51,558 nt of DNA from Caedimonas sp. (GCA_016794245.1 JAEUKR010000020.1:1-51558), one strand, 5' to 3'. Shown: positions 7,693 to 17,290, counted from the first letter of the stretch. A program made the numbers and translations. The notes: generated by a model not told the origin, from the sequence alone.

Positions 7693-8988
7693 TCAACCAA
7701 CGGATTTTATAGAAGCAGTCTTGGGAACAGCACATCCAAGCCTTTCGCATAACTTGTCATAAGACATAAGATGCCGCACTGGCCCCACCGCTGCCAGCGT
7801 TGGCGAGCCTGAAAAAATTCTGGTTGCCAGCCTTGAGATGTCCTGCGACTCAACAGCATCAATGCGGTCAATAATTTCGGCGGGATCCAGGGGACGACCA
7901 TACGTCATCATTTGAAATGCCAATTGCTGGCATCGCGCCGAGGTACTTTCAAGCGTCATCAACAAGGACGCCTTGATCTGATTTTTAGACCGTGAAATTT
8001 CCTCCTCCTTGAGAGTAGAGGCGACTTTTAAAAGTTCATCACAGACGACGGGTAAAAGATTTTGCGCCTCTTGCGGCCCGGCACTGGTATAGATTCCAAA
8101 AAGGCCGGTGTCCGAAGCGGAAGAGGCAAAGCTGTGAATTCCATAAGCAAGTCCCCGCTTTTCCCGCACCTCCTGAAAAAGCCGTGAGGACATCCCTCCC
8201 CCTAAAAGCGTTGAAAGGATGGACGCCGTATAATAATCAGAGCTGTTAAGATCGACCCCTTGAAATCCCAATATCAAATGAACCTGTTCCAGTTCTTTTT
8301 GCGTGCAGAAATCTCCTCCCACATAACGGGCAAGGGACACTATGCGATGCGTTTCGGGCGTCACCATACTGAACTGCGTCTCCATCATCGTGACAAGTTG
8401 TTGGTGGTCAACCTTTCCAGCAGCTGCAAAAATCATATTGTCAGCGCTATAATTTTGCATCATATAAGACTTGATCTGCTCGCGATTCAGGTGAGACACA
8501 ACGTTTGCCTGTCCCGTAACAGGTCGACCAAACGGTTGATGAGGATATGCCGTTTCCTGAAGATAATCAAAGACCAGCTCGTCAGGGCTATCATGAATCT
8601 GGCTGATTTCCTGTAAAATGACAGCGCGTTCACGCTCCAGCTCTTCCTCTCTGAAAACAGGGAACTGCAATATATCCGCTAAAATCGATACAGCGAGAGG
8701 AATATCCTTTGACAAAACGCGCGCATAGTACGCCGTCGATTCACGTGTTGTGTAAGCGTTTAAATGACCGCCGACCGCTTCGATCTTCTCTGCGATCTCC
8801 TGAGCAGTCTGATTGGCGGTGCCCCGGAAAGCCATATGTTCAAGCATATGGGAAATGCCATTCATCTCTTTTGTTTCATGGCGAGAGCCAACACTTACCC
8901 ACACGCCAAGTGCGGCTGTTTCCACATTCCCGAAGGAATCCGTCACAACGGTGAGACCATTAGAGAGCGTTGATAATTGAATCGTCAT
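7693..8988 (-). CDS. M16 family zinc metallopeptidase (processing-peptidase-like)
   Basis: Zinc peptidase of the insulinase/mitochondrial processing peptidase family. The inverted zinc motif HxxEH is at H47-E50-H51 (ISHMLEHMAFRGT). The distal glutamate lies in ERAVILQEISQIHDSPDELV, and the C-terminal half has the conserved LFQEVREKRGLAYGIHSF. Length 431 is that of the single-domain M16B class. It lies 27 bases after surf1, probably in one transcript ctaE-surf1-M16. In many alphaproteobacteria threonine synthase sits between these two genes; here it is absent. Confidence 0.92.
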   Translation of the reverse strand: MTIQLSTLSNGLTVVTDSFGNVETAALGVWVSVGSRHETKEMNGISHMLEHMAFRGTANQTAQEIAEKIEAVGGHLNAYTTRESTAYYARVLSKDIPLAVSILADILQFPVFREEELERERAVILQEISQIHDSPDELVFDYLQETAYPHQPFGRPVTGQANVVSHLNREQIKSYMMQNYSADNMIFAAAGKVDHQQLVTMMETQFSMVTPETHRIVSLARYVGGDFCTQKELEQVHLILGFQGVDLNSSDYYTASILSTLLGGGMSSRLFQEVREKRGLAYGIHSFASSASDTGLFGIYTSAGPQEAQNLLPVVCDELLKVASTLKEEEISRSKNQIKASLLMTLESTSARCQQLAFQMMTYGRPLDPAEIIDRIDAVESQDISRLATRIFSGSPTLAAVGPVRHLMSYDKLCERLGCAVPKTASIKSVG

Positions 8989-9015
8989 TTCTTCTGCAAT
9001 ACCTACCCTAAAAAA

Positions 9016-9732
9016 TTAATAACTTTCTGATTGCCGTCTGACATAAAGGATATAAATCATTCCAAGCAACAACGCCAGAGAATACCAGGTTATGGCATAT
9101 TGAAGATGAAAATTTCGTAAAGAAATGTGACTTTTTGCAGGAACGGGAAAAGACGCTTTTTCAGTCATTCCCGTTTGAACAACGTAAAAAGGGAGAAGTG
9201 TGATCATTTCAAGAGATTTCGACACCTCAATCGGGTCAAGAGCGTAAATTTCCCTTTCCTGATAGCGATTTTCAGGCGTCATAAAATTGCTTTCCGTTTT
9301 TAAACGAATATAGCCTTGAATAGAAACCTTTTTTGCGGGATCCTGAGAAAAGAAAGATTCTTTGGATTCATTAAGGGGAACCCACCCTCGATCAATCAGA
9401 ACCGTTGCGCCGCCCTCAAGCCGAAGCGGTATGATCAGATGATAGCCAATCCGTCCCTCATGGGTTCGGCCTTGCAGTTTAAGCGCTTGATCGGCCAAAA
9501 AAACGCCTTCCGCTTTAACCTTCTGAAACTCAAGTTCCTGAAGAGCCGAAGGCATCAGGTCTCGAACCTGAATCGTCTCAATTTTCTGCGGCGGTCGGGA
9601 CAGTCGCGTTTCAATGAGATTGATAAGGTCTCTTTTCCAATGCAGGCGATAGATTTGCCACGTTCCTAACGACGACAGAACAACGAGACCAACAAGAGTC
9701 ACCAGGGCAGGCCAACCAAAAAGTTTACACAC
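9016..9732 (-). CDS. surf1: SURF1 family cytochrome oxidase assembly protein
   Basis: Inner-membrane factor that helps deliver heme a to cytochrome c oxidase subunit I. Two membrane helices flank a periplasmic domain: N-terminal PALVTLVGLVVLSSLGTWQI with the conserved LGTWQxxRLxWK, and a C-terminal one ending YSLALLLGMIYILYVRR. The domain has the family blocks GRTHEGRIGYHLIIPLRLEG and VLIDRGWVPLN. The frame is open back to an ATG at 9813, which would overlap ctaE by 70 bases. The GTG at 9732 has an AAGG ribosome site six bases upstream and lies 11 bases after the ctaE stop, so it is preferred (238 residues). Confidence 0.88.
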   Translation of the reverse strand: MCKLFGWPALVTLVGLVVLSSLGTWQIYRLHWKRDLINLIETRLSRPPQKIETIQVRDLMPSALQELEFQKVKAEGVFLADQALKLQGRTHEGRIGYHLIIPLRLEGGATVLIDRGWVPLNESKESFFSQDPAKKVSIQGYIRLKTESNFMTPENRYQEREIYALDPIEVSKSLEMITLLPFYVVQTGMTEKASFPVPAKSHISLRNFHLQYAITWYSLALLLGMIYILYVRRQSESY

Positions 9733-9743
9733 GCCACACCTTG

Positions 9744-10532
9744 TCAAGCGGCGGATCCCCACCAGTAAACGCTGACGAACAAAAAGATCCATACGACGTC
9801 GACAAAGTGCCAATACCAGGCCGCCGCCTCAAAGCCGAAATGATCCTCCACCGTGAAATGACCCCATCGCGTCCGGAAATAAGACACGGTTAAAAAGAGA
9901 ACCCCGACAAAAACGTGAAAGCCGTGAAAACCCGTTGCCATATAGAAGGTCGAAGGATAGATACCCCCCTTGAACGCGAAAGCGGCATGAGAATATTCAT
10001 ACGCCTGAACCCCTAAAAAAGCGACGCCCGCCAGAATCGTCAACAGAAGTTTCTGTTTCATGTCCTCATAATCACCCTCAAGAAGAGAGTGATGCGCCCA
10101 GGTAATCGTCGTCCCCGAAAGCAGAAGAATCAGCGTATTCAGATAAGGCAAATCAAAAGGATCCAGCGTATGAACGCCCTTGGGAGGCCAAACATATCCC
10201 ATGGCTTCATTGGGGGAGAGACTGGCGTTGAAATAAGCCCAGAAAAAAGCCGCGAAAAACATCGCTTCCGAAGCGATAAACAGCGCCATTCCATAACGAA
10301 AGCCGTGACGAACCTGCGACGTGTGTTCTGATTTTGACTCCTTGATTACATCGCGCCACCATCCCCACAGAGTAAACAAAAAAAGCCCGATACCGGTAAA
10401 AAGAACGATGGAACCATGCTTGCGCACAAGAAGGATCGTCCCCAGGACAAGCAGGAAAGCAGCCATAGCGCCAATCGCCGGCCAAGGACTCGGCTCAAGG
10501 ATATGATAAGGATGATTCCTGACTTTGCTCAT
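9744..10532 (-). CDS. ctaE: Cytochrome c oxidase subunit III
   Basis: Third core subunit of the aa3-type terminal oxidase, in the inner membrane. The 262-residue, seven-helix protein starts HPYHILEPSPWPAIGAMAAF and shows FRYGMALFIASEAMFFAAFFWAYF, the glutamate-containing EGDYEDMKQ region, GFHGFHVFVGVLFL and the ending HFVDVVWIFLFVSVYWWG. It is first in the likely ctaE-surf1-M16 transcript. Subunits I and II are not in the window. Confidence 0.96.
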   Translation of the reverse strand: MSKVRNHPYHILEPSPWPAIGAMAAFLLVLGTILLVRKHGSIVLFTGIGLFLFTLWGWWRDVIKESKSEHTSQVRHGFRYGMALFIASEAMFFAAFFWAYFNASLSPNEAMGYVWPPKGVHTLDPFDLPYLNTLILLLSGTTITWAHHSLLEGDYEDMKQKLLLTILAGVAFLGVQAYEYSHAAFAFKGGIYPSTFYMATGFHGFHVFVGVLFLTVSYFRTRWGHFTVEDHFGFEAAAWYWHFVDVVWIFLFVSVYWWGSAA

Positions 10533-10715
10533 TGTTTCCTCAAAAGATTTCTTTAGCGACCTGAATCCGACAGGGACTTTCGTTTTTATCTTCTTCGCCC
10601 TATCCGGTCATACTATAAAAGAAGTCCATCATACCACATAGTCCTATCATATCTTCGCTCAAAGGATTTTGAAATCTCTTTCCTCGACTCTACATCCCGG
10701 ACGAAGACGAAGAAA

Positions 10716-12578
10716 CTACGAATCCTTATCTTGCCGCTTTTCCGTAGACCACCAGTGAGAGAAATAAATTCCCACATCCGGTTTTATTTCAGGATGACCA
10801 AATTTATTCCAGTATGCCAGATAAATTTTATTGGTGTGATACAGCGGGATAGTGTAATACCCCCACAATAAAACGCGATCTAGGGCATGTACAGCCGTTG
10901 TTAAATGCGTGCGATCTTGGGCCGTTGCGACTTTTTCACAGAGTGCATCAATTATTTTTGACTTGATTCCGGGATAATTGTGACCGCCGGGTTTATCTGC
11001 TTCCTGACTTCCCCAATAGAATTTTTGCTCGTTTCCGGGTGACATCGTATGACCCCACATCCAGATCGTCATATCGTAATCATAGTGCGTCATGCGATTT
11101 TCAAATTGCGCGGAATCAAGAGCGCGAACTGTAGCAACGATTCCCAAATGTTTCAGATTGCGGGCAAAGGCGAGAGCGACTCTTTCGTCTTCGGGACGGT
11201 AAAGCAAGATCTCGAATTTAAAGGGTCTTCTGGTTTTTTGGTTGACGAGCCTTCCCGCTTCAATCTCCCAGCCTGCTTCTTTTAAAAGCTGGATCGCCTT
11301 TTTAAGGTTGTCGCGCATTTGCTTCTGGTCTCCTCCCCGAGGAAGATGAAACTCTTCCTGGAAAAGCGAGGCCGGCAGTTCCGCTCGATACGGCAAAAGC
11401 AACCGCCGTTCTTCCCCTTGAAGGATCCCGCGACAACCCAGCGTTGTGTTCGCAAAATAGCTTTCCGTTCGTTGATAGGCGTCCTGAAACAATGTCCTGT
11501 TCAGCCACTCAAAATCAAATGCATAGGTCAGGGCTTGCCGCACGCGGACATCAGCAAACAATTCTTTGCGTGTATTAAACACAAATCCCCTCATCCCCAC
11601 GGGACGAGAATGCTCATAGGTGATTTTAACGACACGCCCGTCTTTAACGGGAACAAAATCATAGGCATGTTGCCACTTAAGGGGGTTTTGTTCAGACCTG
11701 ACATCAAACTGACCCGCTTTAAAAGCTTCCAGTTCCACTTTGGCATTCCGATAATATTCAAAATGGACTTCATCAAAATTGAAGCGTCCGCGATTGACGG
11801 AGAGATCCGCGCCCCAATAGTCCGGACGTCGTTTATAACGAATCGAATGACCGGGCTTGACATCCGCGATGACATAGGGACCCGATCCCAGAATAGGTTC
11901 CATGGTAAGTTTCTCAAGATCCCGTCCCTGAAGAGCATGTTTGGGAAGCACCGTCATAAGAGCCAACAACAACGGCGCCTCCGGATCATAGCCTCCCTGG
12001 GGCTGCTGTTTAAATGTAAATTTAACGGAACGCTCTGAAAGTTTTTCTACTCGATCAACCTTCGAATAAAACATCTGAAGATTGGGCATTCCCTTTTCCT
12101 TGAGCGTGGCATGGGAAAAAATGACATCCTCCGCCGTAACAGGTTGACCATCGGCCCATTTTGCCTTGGGATTAAGATTAAAAATGATGAAGGAACGGTC
12201 AGAAGCCATTTCCACAGTTTCAGCAATCATGCCATAAAGCGAAAAAGGCTCATCTGCGGAACGAACCATCAGACATTCGTAGACCAGACGCTCGCTATAA
12301 AGGCTGAGACCCGCGGGAGGCGTTCCTTTGATCACAAAAGGATTAAGGGTGTTATATGTTCCTACGACGGAAAATTTAATCTTTCCGCCTTTGGGCGCCT
12401 GAGGATTGACATAATCAAAATGCTGAAAGTCTTCAGGGTATTTCAGGTCTCCATGCATCGCGATGCCGTATGTTTCTTGCGCCTTGGGAAAGGAAGAATC
12501 TTGCGTTGCGCGTGTCGCAGGATGGCAAAATATCGCCGCGAGCATAACAAGGAAAAAAAATCTTGTCATCGTTAACAA
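10716..12578 (-). CDS. Periplasmic peptide-binding protein of an ABC importer (SBP family 5, YejA-like)
   Basis: Substrate-binding protein of the dipeptide/oligopeptide family, 620 residues. It has a signal peptide (TRFFFLVMLAAIFCHPATRA) and the YejA-type start MHGDLKYPEDFQHFDYVNP with APKGGKIKFSVVGTYNTLNP. Typical core phrases follow: LNPKAKWADGQPVTAEDVIF, LGSGPYVIADVKPGHSIRYK, DYWGADLSVNRGRFNFDEV and VRQALTYAFDFEWLNRTLF. No permease or ATPase gene adjoins it, unlike the yejABEF operon, so the partners must be elsewhere or lost. Likely cargo is peptides; murein peptides or microcin-like molecules are known for relatives. Confidence 0.88.
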   Translation of the reverse strand: MLTMTRFFFLVMLAAIFCHPATRATQDSSFPKAQETYGIAMHGDLKYPEDFQHFDYVNPQAPKGGKIKFSVVGTYNTLNPFVIKGTPPAGLSLYSERLVYECLMVRSADEPFSLYGMIAETVEMASDRSFIIFNLNPKAKWADGQPVTAEDVIFSHATLKEKGMPNLQMFYSKVDRVEKLSERSVKFTFKQQPQGGYDPEAPLLLALMTVLPKHALQGRDLEKLTMEPILGSGPYVIADVKPGHSIRYKRRPDYWGADLSVNRGRFNFDEVHFEYYRNAKVELEAFKAGQFDVRSEQNPLKWQHAYDFVPVKDGRVVKITYEHSRPVGMRGFVFNTRKELFADVRVRQALTYAFDFEWLNRTLFQDAYQRTESYFANTTLGCRGILQGEERRLLLPYRAELPASLFQEEFHLPRGGDQKQMRDNLKKAIQLLKEAGWEIEAGRLVNQKTRRPFKFEILLYRPEDERVALAFARNLKHLGIVATVRALDSAQFENRMTHYDYDMTIWMWGHTMSPGNEQKFYWGSQEADKPGGHNYPGIKSKIIDALCEKVATAQDRTHLTTAVHALDRVLLWGYYTIPLYHTNKIYLAYWNKFGHPEIKPDVGIYFSHWWSTEKRQDKDS

Positions 12579-12803
12579 CTCTTGATAAATGGCTCAACTT
12601 TCTGGAACTTAACAGTTTCAAAGTGCGAAGTCTATTTCAACTGTTTTATCTTTGACAATAGCGGGCAAAACAGGCTAGATTCAGCGCATTATGTACGTTT
12701 TTGGTCTTTCGTCTCCTTCATCTTTTGGAAGACCTTGGGATTTAAATTCCCTGCATAACCAGATATGACACAGAAATTTCTTTACAAACCAGGATTTTAC
12801 GAA

Positions 12804-13466
12804 ATGTCTTTTGAAGCAATCATTTTTGACTGTGATGGCGTGTTGGTGGCGAGTGAAAAGCTGAGTTCTCACCTTGAAATAGAGATGTTAACAAAGCTTG
12901 GATGCGATGTGACGACGGAAGAATTGAGAACAGCATGTCTTGGCAAAACCCAGGAAGAAACCTTCCGTTATTTTCGGGAAAAATGGGGACACAAGATTCC
13001 ACTTTCTTTTGAACAGGAATATCTCCAGTCCCTGAAAGAGAAATTCTCCCATGAGCTTGAAGCCGTCCCAGGCGTTGACAACACCCTGGCTTGTCTGGAG
13101 CTTCCCATAGCGGTCGCCTCAAATGCTACAAACGATCGTCTGACTCTGGCTTTGTCCAAAACAGGGTTAATCGATTATTTCGTTGGACGCATCTTTTCCG
13201 TTGATATGGTAAAACATGGCAAGCCAGCGCCGGATCTTTATCTGGCTGCCGCCGCCAAACTGGGCGCCGAGCCAAAAAAATGCCTGGTCATCGAAGATAG
13301 CCCCACAGGCGTAAAAGCAGGAAAAGTGGCCGGGATGACGGTCCTCGGATTTACAGGCGGGGGACATACGTTTTCAGGTCATGCTCCGCTGCTTCTTCAG
13401 GCAGGGGCTGTGAATGTTATCGCCGAGTTTCCAGAACTGCTAGATTTCGTGAAGACTTCCCCATAG
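12804..13466 (+). CDS. HAD-superfamily phosphatase (phosphoglycolate phosphatase/beta-PGM type)
   Basis: Haloacid-dehalogenase-like hydrolase with motif I FDCDGVLV (nucleophile D9, acid/base D11), an alpha-helical cap, motif II in IAVASNATNDRLTLAL, the lysine in GKPAPDLYLAAAAKLG and motif III in CLVIEDSPTGVKAGKVAGMT. The start at 12804 (MSFEAIIFDCDGV) is preferred over the upstream in-frame ATG at 12765, which adds 13 residues before the fold begins. Length 220 fits the GPH/beta-phosphoglucomutase class. The substrate cannot be told from sequence. It is divergent from the peptide-binding protein and monocistronic. Confidence 0.85.
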   Translation: MSFEAIIFDCDGVLVASEKLSSHLEIEMLTKLGCDVTTEELRTACLGKTQEETFRYFREKWGHKIPLSFEQEYLQSLKEKFSHELEAVPGVDNTLACLELPIAVASNATNDRLTLALSKTGLIDYFVGRIFSVDMVKHGKPAPDLYLAAAAKLGAEPKKCLVIEDSPTGVKAGKVAGMTVLGFTGGGHTFSGHAPLLLQAGAVNVIAEFPELLDFVKTSP

Positions 13467-13571
13467 CCTGATTGGGCTTGTCGCGCTTTCTCCCGTCGTT
13501 AAACCTTTTTCATCACCGGCACCGGACGTGACGACAGGGACAAATAGAGTGCGGAGGCTTTGAAGCAAAAG

Positions 13572-13590
13572 CGCCCGCCAGATTCGGGCG
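13572..13590 (-). terminator. Rho-independent terminator of lysS
   Basis: In the direction of lysS transcription the sequence reads CGCCCG, a seven-base loop, CGGGCG, then CTTTTGCTT. The stem is 6 bp of pure G-C and is followed by a T run, about 45 bases after the lysS stop. It is the best terminator candidate in the window. Confidence 0.7.
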
Positions 13591-13635
13591 AGTCAAGAAG
13601 TCTTATACAAAATCAGGCCTTCTTTCTCCCTCTCC

Positions 13636-15156
13636 CTACTCTTTCGGCCTCATGGTCGGAAAAGCGATCACATCGCGGATGCTGGAGGCATTGGTCAACA
13701 ACATCACCAAGCGGTCGATGCCGATTCCAAGCCCTCCTGTCGGGGGGAAACCATATTCAAGAGCTGTGATAAAGTCGTCATCAAAGGGCATGGCTTCATC
13801 ATTTCCAGCCGCTTTCTCGCGCATCTGGACCATGAAACGTTCTCGTTGATCGAGAGGATCAGCAAGTTCGGAAAATCCATTGGCGATCTCCCACGCATTA
13901 ATATAGGTCTCAAATCTTTCCGTCAGTCGCGGTTTATGCGGGTGCGGTTTAGCCAAAGGCGAGATATCGAGAGGAAACTCGGTGACATGGACAGGTTGGA
14001 TCAGTGTATGCTCGACTCTGGAGGCAAAAACTGTTTCCACGACATGACCCCAGGTCGCCGCCTTACTGGCGTCGATGCCCGCCTGATGAGCGGCCGCTTT
14101 TGCGTCCTCAAGAGAATGAATGCCCTCAAAGACAATCCCCGTGGCTTCCTCCACCAGCGTCAGCATCGGTTTACGCTCCCAAGGCTTTTTGAAGTCAAGT
14201 TTTTTATCTTCAAAAATAAATTCTTCGACGCCGAAGACACGCTGCGCCACATGGCGCACCAGAGATTCTGTCAAATCCATCATCACTTCACCATCGGCAT
14301 AAGCTTGATAGATCTCAATCATTGTGAATTCAGGGTTGTGGCGCGTCGAGATTCCCTCATTGCGAAAATTGCGGTTAATTTCAAAAATTTTCTCTGAAAG
14401 TCCGCCGACAATGAGACGCTTGAGAAAGAGTTCAGGCGCAATCCGCAGGAAAAGTTCCATATCAAGCGTATGATGATGCGTTTTAAAAGGTCTTGCCGCC
14501 GCGCCGCCTGCCAGCGTATGAAGCATAGGAGTCTCAACTTCCAAAAAATCGCGGGATGAAAGATAGGCCCGGATTTCAGAAACGATCCGGGAGCGGTGAC
14601 GCAGTCGCTCTCTGGATTCGGGATTGGCCATCAGATCAAGATAACGTTGTCGATAGCGCGTCTCAACGTCACTGAGACCATGATACTTTTCCGGCGGAGG
14701 CAAAAGCGCTTTGCCCAAAAAAGTTATATCCCGAGCATCTACGGTCAGTTCCCCCCGAGGCGTCCGCCGCATCATCCCTCTGACCCCAATAAAGTCTCCC
14801 AAATCAAGAAGAGGTAAAAGCTCGATCTGTGTTTCAGACAAATGCTTTTTATGGGTGAACACCTGAATCTTCGCGGCAGGCGCAAGTAAATCAATAAACA
14901 TTCCACTGTTGCGAACAGAGAGAATACGCCCCGCAATGGTCACCTCGTCGTCCGTTTCCTGACCATTTTCCAGAAATGCATAATCAGACAAAAGACTCTC
15001 AATCTCATGCGTCTTTTTAAACCCCGATGGATAGGGATTGACGCCCAGGACGCACAGGGCTTTTAATTTGCTCAGGCGGGCGGCGCGAAATTGATTGGGT
15101 TCGTTCTCCAATTCTTTCGTCGCAATGGCAAGCGTGTCCGAATTTGCTGCTATCAT
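13636..15156 (-). CDS. lysS: Lysyl-tRNA synthetase (class II)
   Basis: Charges tRNA-Lys. 506 residues: an N-terminal OB-fold anticodon-binding domain (VTIAGRILSVRNSGMFIDLL), then the class II core with motif 1 around EVETPMLHTLAGGAAARPF, motif 2 in FEINRNFRNEGISTRHNPEF and motif 3 in GLGIGIDRLVMLLTNASSIR. FDDDFITALEYGFPPTGG binds ATP. It is the class II enzyme, unlike the class I LysRS found in some alphaproteobacteria. Monocistronic, with a hairpin terminator. Confidence 0.96.
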   Translation of the reverse strand: MIAANSDTLAIATKELENEPNQFRAARLSKLKALCVLGVNPYPSGFKKTHEIESLLSDYAFLENGQETDDEVTIAGRILSVRNSGMFIDLLAPAAKIQVFTHKKHLSETQIELLPLLDLGDFIGVRGMMRRTPRGELTVDARDITFLGKALLPPPEKYHGLSDVETRYRQRYLDLMANPESRERLRHRSRIVSEIRAYLSSRDFLEVETPMLHTLAGGAAARPFKTHHHTLDMELFLRIAPELFLKRLIVGGLSEKIFEINRNFRNEGISTRHNPEFTMIEIYQAYADGEVMMDLTESLVRHVAQRVFGVEEFIFEDKKLDFKKPWERKPMLTLVEEATGIVFEGIHSLEDAKAAAHQAGIDASKAATWGHVVETVFASRVEHTLIQPVHVTEFPLDISPLAKPHPHKPRLTERFETYINAWEIANGFSELADPLDQRERFMVQMREKAAGNDEAMPFDDDFITALEYGFPPTGGLGIGIDRLVMLLTNASSIRDVIAFPTMRPKE

Positions 15157-15424
15157 GGTTCCTAAAGTTTCCTTGTGAAAAATATGAGCCTACCTTAGAA
15201 GGAGAAAGACTCCAAATTCAAGTCCATATTATGGCATGGCCCGACTATTTTTCTCAAAAGACCTCTCCCTCTCGCCTCACCTGTATCAGATGGACACCTT
15301 TGCCTGAAAGCCTCCGCCTCCTATCCCCATATTCTCAGTGATGAGATACTCAAAGGATTTTGAAAAGCAAAGGCTAAAGAAGCCTAAGGAAAACTTTTTT
15401 GAACACCTTGTTGGAATCGCTTGA

Positions 15425-16450
15425 TTACAAATAATCAGCTGCCAAATCAACCGATGATTCCTTGCCCACTTTATCAAAATTCTTCTTCAGCCATTCGGTC
15501 GCTTTTTCACGACCCAGTTCTTTAAGTTTAAGAAGAAAATCCCAATCAGCGCTCAGCTTGCTGGGAACACCGAATTCCCGCATCACGTCATCAGCTCGAA
15601 CCGAATGGATATGCATACGCCGCAGCTTATCTTTAAATTCATCCTTGATCCATCCTTCATCGATCAATTTTGTAATAAACGCGACCATACGCATTTCTCG
15701 CATCAAGGAAGAATTAAAGCTGATCTCATTGACGCGATCACGGATAGCCCCCGCCGTGGTTGGAATCTCATCCCGATGGATAGGGTTGATATGAATAATT
15801 AAAATATCGCTCGTCGTCGTATCATAAATGAGAGGGAACAGAGCGGGGTTCCCCATGTATCCTCCATCCCAGAAATGCTGATTGCCCACAGATACGGTTT
15901 GAAACAGGAAGGGCAGGCACCCTGAAGCCAGCAGAACCTCAATCGCCATTTCTTCATTTTTAAAGATACGCACTTTACCGCTGTTGACGTTCGTTGCACA
16001 AATTCTTACTTTAATTTTATCCTGATTTTTCAATACGTCAAAATCGATCGACTGTTCCAATACCTCTTTCAGAGGATTAAAATTCGTTGGATTGAATTGA
16101 TAAGGTGACATCATGCCGCTTATCGTCTCAAACATGGCGAAGCTTGGCGTACTCATAATGCCCATTTTTGCAAAAAGATGATCGAGAGGAGTGGTTTCGG
16201 TCACGCTGAATTTTTGACCTGCCTCGCTAATCCGTTTCCAGAAGTTTTCTAAAGCTTTTCTCGCTCCTTCTCTTCCTCCCTTTGCATAGCCATAAGCGAG
16301 TACGCCGGCATTCATAGACCCCGCGCTTGTCCCGGAAACGCCATCGATTTCGAGTCTGCCGTCTTCAAGAATTTTATCAAGAACACCCCAGGCAAACGCG
16401 CCGTGAGCGCCGCCCCCCTGCAAAGCCAAATTTATTTTTTTCGTTGTCAT
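15425..16450 (-). CDS. Patatin-like phospholipase
   Basis: Serine lipid hydrolase with a Ser-Asp dyad. It shows the oxyanion loop QGGGAHGAF (residues 11-19), the nucleophile elbow G40-T-S42-A-G44 in VSGTSAGSMNAGVLAYG, and the catalytic aspartate D195 in FWDGGYMGNPALFPLI. Length 341 is typical. It is transcribed after bdhA (57-base gap), a pairing seen in other alphaproteobacteria, which suggests a link with polyhydroxybutyrate or lipid turnover. A secreted-effector role like ExoU is less likely given this neighbour and the lack of a signal. Confidence 0.9.
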   Translation of the reverse strand: MTTKKINLALQGGGAHGAFAWGVLDKILEDGRLEIDGVSGTSAGSMNAGVLAYGYAKGGREGARKALENFWKRISEAGQKFSVTETTPLDHLFAKMGIMSTPSFAMFETISGMMSPYQFNPTNFNPLKEVLEQSIDFDVLKNQDKIKVRICATNVNSGKVRIFKNEEMAIEVLLASGCLPFLFQTVSVGNQHFWDGGYMGNPALFPLIYDTTTSDILIIHINPIHRDEIPTTAGAIRDRVNEISFNSSLMREMRMVAFITKLIDEGWIKDEFKDKLRRMHIHSVRADDVMREFGVPSKLSADWDFLLKLKELGREKATEWLKKNFDKVGKESSVDLAADYL

Positions 16451-16470
16451 CGTTGAATCCCCCTTCTTTT

Positions 16471-16506
16471 AGCATTTATTGTAGCGTTTATTGCAGTATT
16501 TACTGT
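16471..16506. repeat. Three degenerate 12-bp tandem repeats between bdhA and the patatin gene
   Basis: AGCATTTATTGT, AGCGTTTATTGC and AGTATTTACTGT follow one another without a gap and end one base before the bdhA stop codon. They fill most of the space between the two genes. They may be a slippage product or a spaced protein site; nothing else in the sequence decides this. Confidence 0.6.
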
Positions 16507-16507
16507 G

Positions 16508-17290
16508 CTATTGTGCGGTCCATCCTCCATCCATCGACAAAGACGCCCCCGTTATTGAACTCCCCGCATCGCTGCACAAAAAGACCACCATCTTTCCAAG
16601 GTGATCGGGTTGCACAAACCTGAGAGAAGGTTGCTTTTCGCTTAACAACTCTCGTGTAGCCATTTCGACGCTGATTCCCTCCAGGGCGGCTCGGTCGTCG
16701 ATCTGCCTTTGCACCAGCGGCGTATGAACCCATCCAGGACAAAGGGCGTTGCAAGTGACATCTGTTTGGGCATTTTCAAGAGCGACAACTTTGGTCAATC
16801 CAACGAGACCATGTTTCGCGGCGACATAAGCTGGCTTATGAACAGAAGCGACAAGACCATGGGCTGAGGCGATATTGATGATCCGCCCCCACCCCCGTTT
16901 TTGAATGCCGGGAAGCGCCGTCTGTATCGCATAAAAAGCGGCGGAAAGATTAATGGACAGAATGGCTTCCCATTTTTCGGCAGGGAAATTTTCAGTCGGC
17001 GCCGTGAATTGTATGCCTGCGTTATTGACCAATACATCGACCGACCCAAACATTTTTTCAGTTTGATGAACCATCTCGCGAATTTGGTCCGGCTTCGCCA
17101 TATCGGCGGGAGAATATCCGACCTTGATCCCGAATTTCGATTGAAACTCATGTCCAAGTTCCTCAATTTCCGTTGCATCGCCAAACCCGTTGAGCATCAC
17201 GTGACACCCCTCCTGGGCAAGCTCACGCGCGATCGCCAATCCAATGCCGCTGGTCGATCCTGTGACAATGGCAACCTTGTCTTTCAGCAT
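16508..17290 (-). CDS. bdhA: D-3-hydroxybutyrate dehydrogenase (SDR)
   Basis: Short-chain dehydrogenase converting 3-hydroxybutyrate to acetoacetate with NAD. The NAD-binding GSTSGIG is at residues 11-17, NNAG is in VDVLVNNAGIQFTAPTENFP, and the catalytic Ser-Tyr-Lys are in NIASAHGLVASVHKPAYVAA followed by KHGLVG. The ending CSDAGSSITGASLSMDGGWT with a terminal Q is characteristic of BdhA. The ATG at 17290 has GGAGG eight bases upstream and is preferred to the ATG at 17311. Product 260 residues. First gene of the probable bdhA-patatin transcript. Confidence 0.92.
   Translation of the reverse strand: MLKDKVAIVTGSTSGIGLAIARELAQEGCHVMLNGFGDATEIEELGHEFQSKFGIKVGYSPADMAKPDQIREMVHQTEKMFGSVDVLVNNAGIQFTAPTENFPAEKWEAILSINLSAAFYAIQTALPGIQKRGWGRIINIASAHGLVASVHKPAYVAAKHGLVGLTKVVALENAQTDVTCNALCPGWVHTPLVQRQIDDRAALEGISVEMATRELLSEKQPSLRFVQPDHLGKMVVFLCSDAGSSITGASLSMDGGWTAQ

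Noticed and set aside
10640-10680. Possible repeat A fragment (CTCAAAGGATTTTGAAATCT) upstream of ctaE, and a similar one near 15346
   Set aside because: Only about 15-18 bases resemble the 5' terminus and nothing else of the repeat is recognisable; could be decayed copies or chance.
11319-12038. 239-codon plus-strand frame antisense to the peptide-binding protein
   Set aside because: Arg/Lys/Phe-rich shadow translation with no recognisable domain, fully covered by a convincing gene on the other strand.
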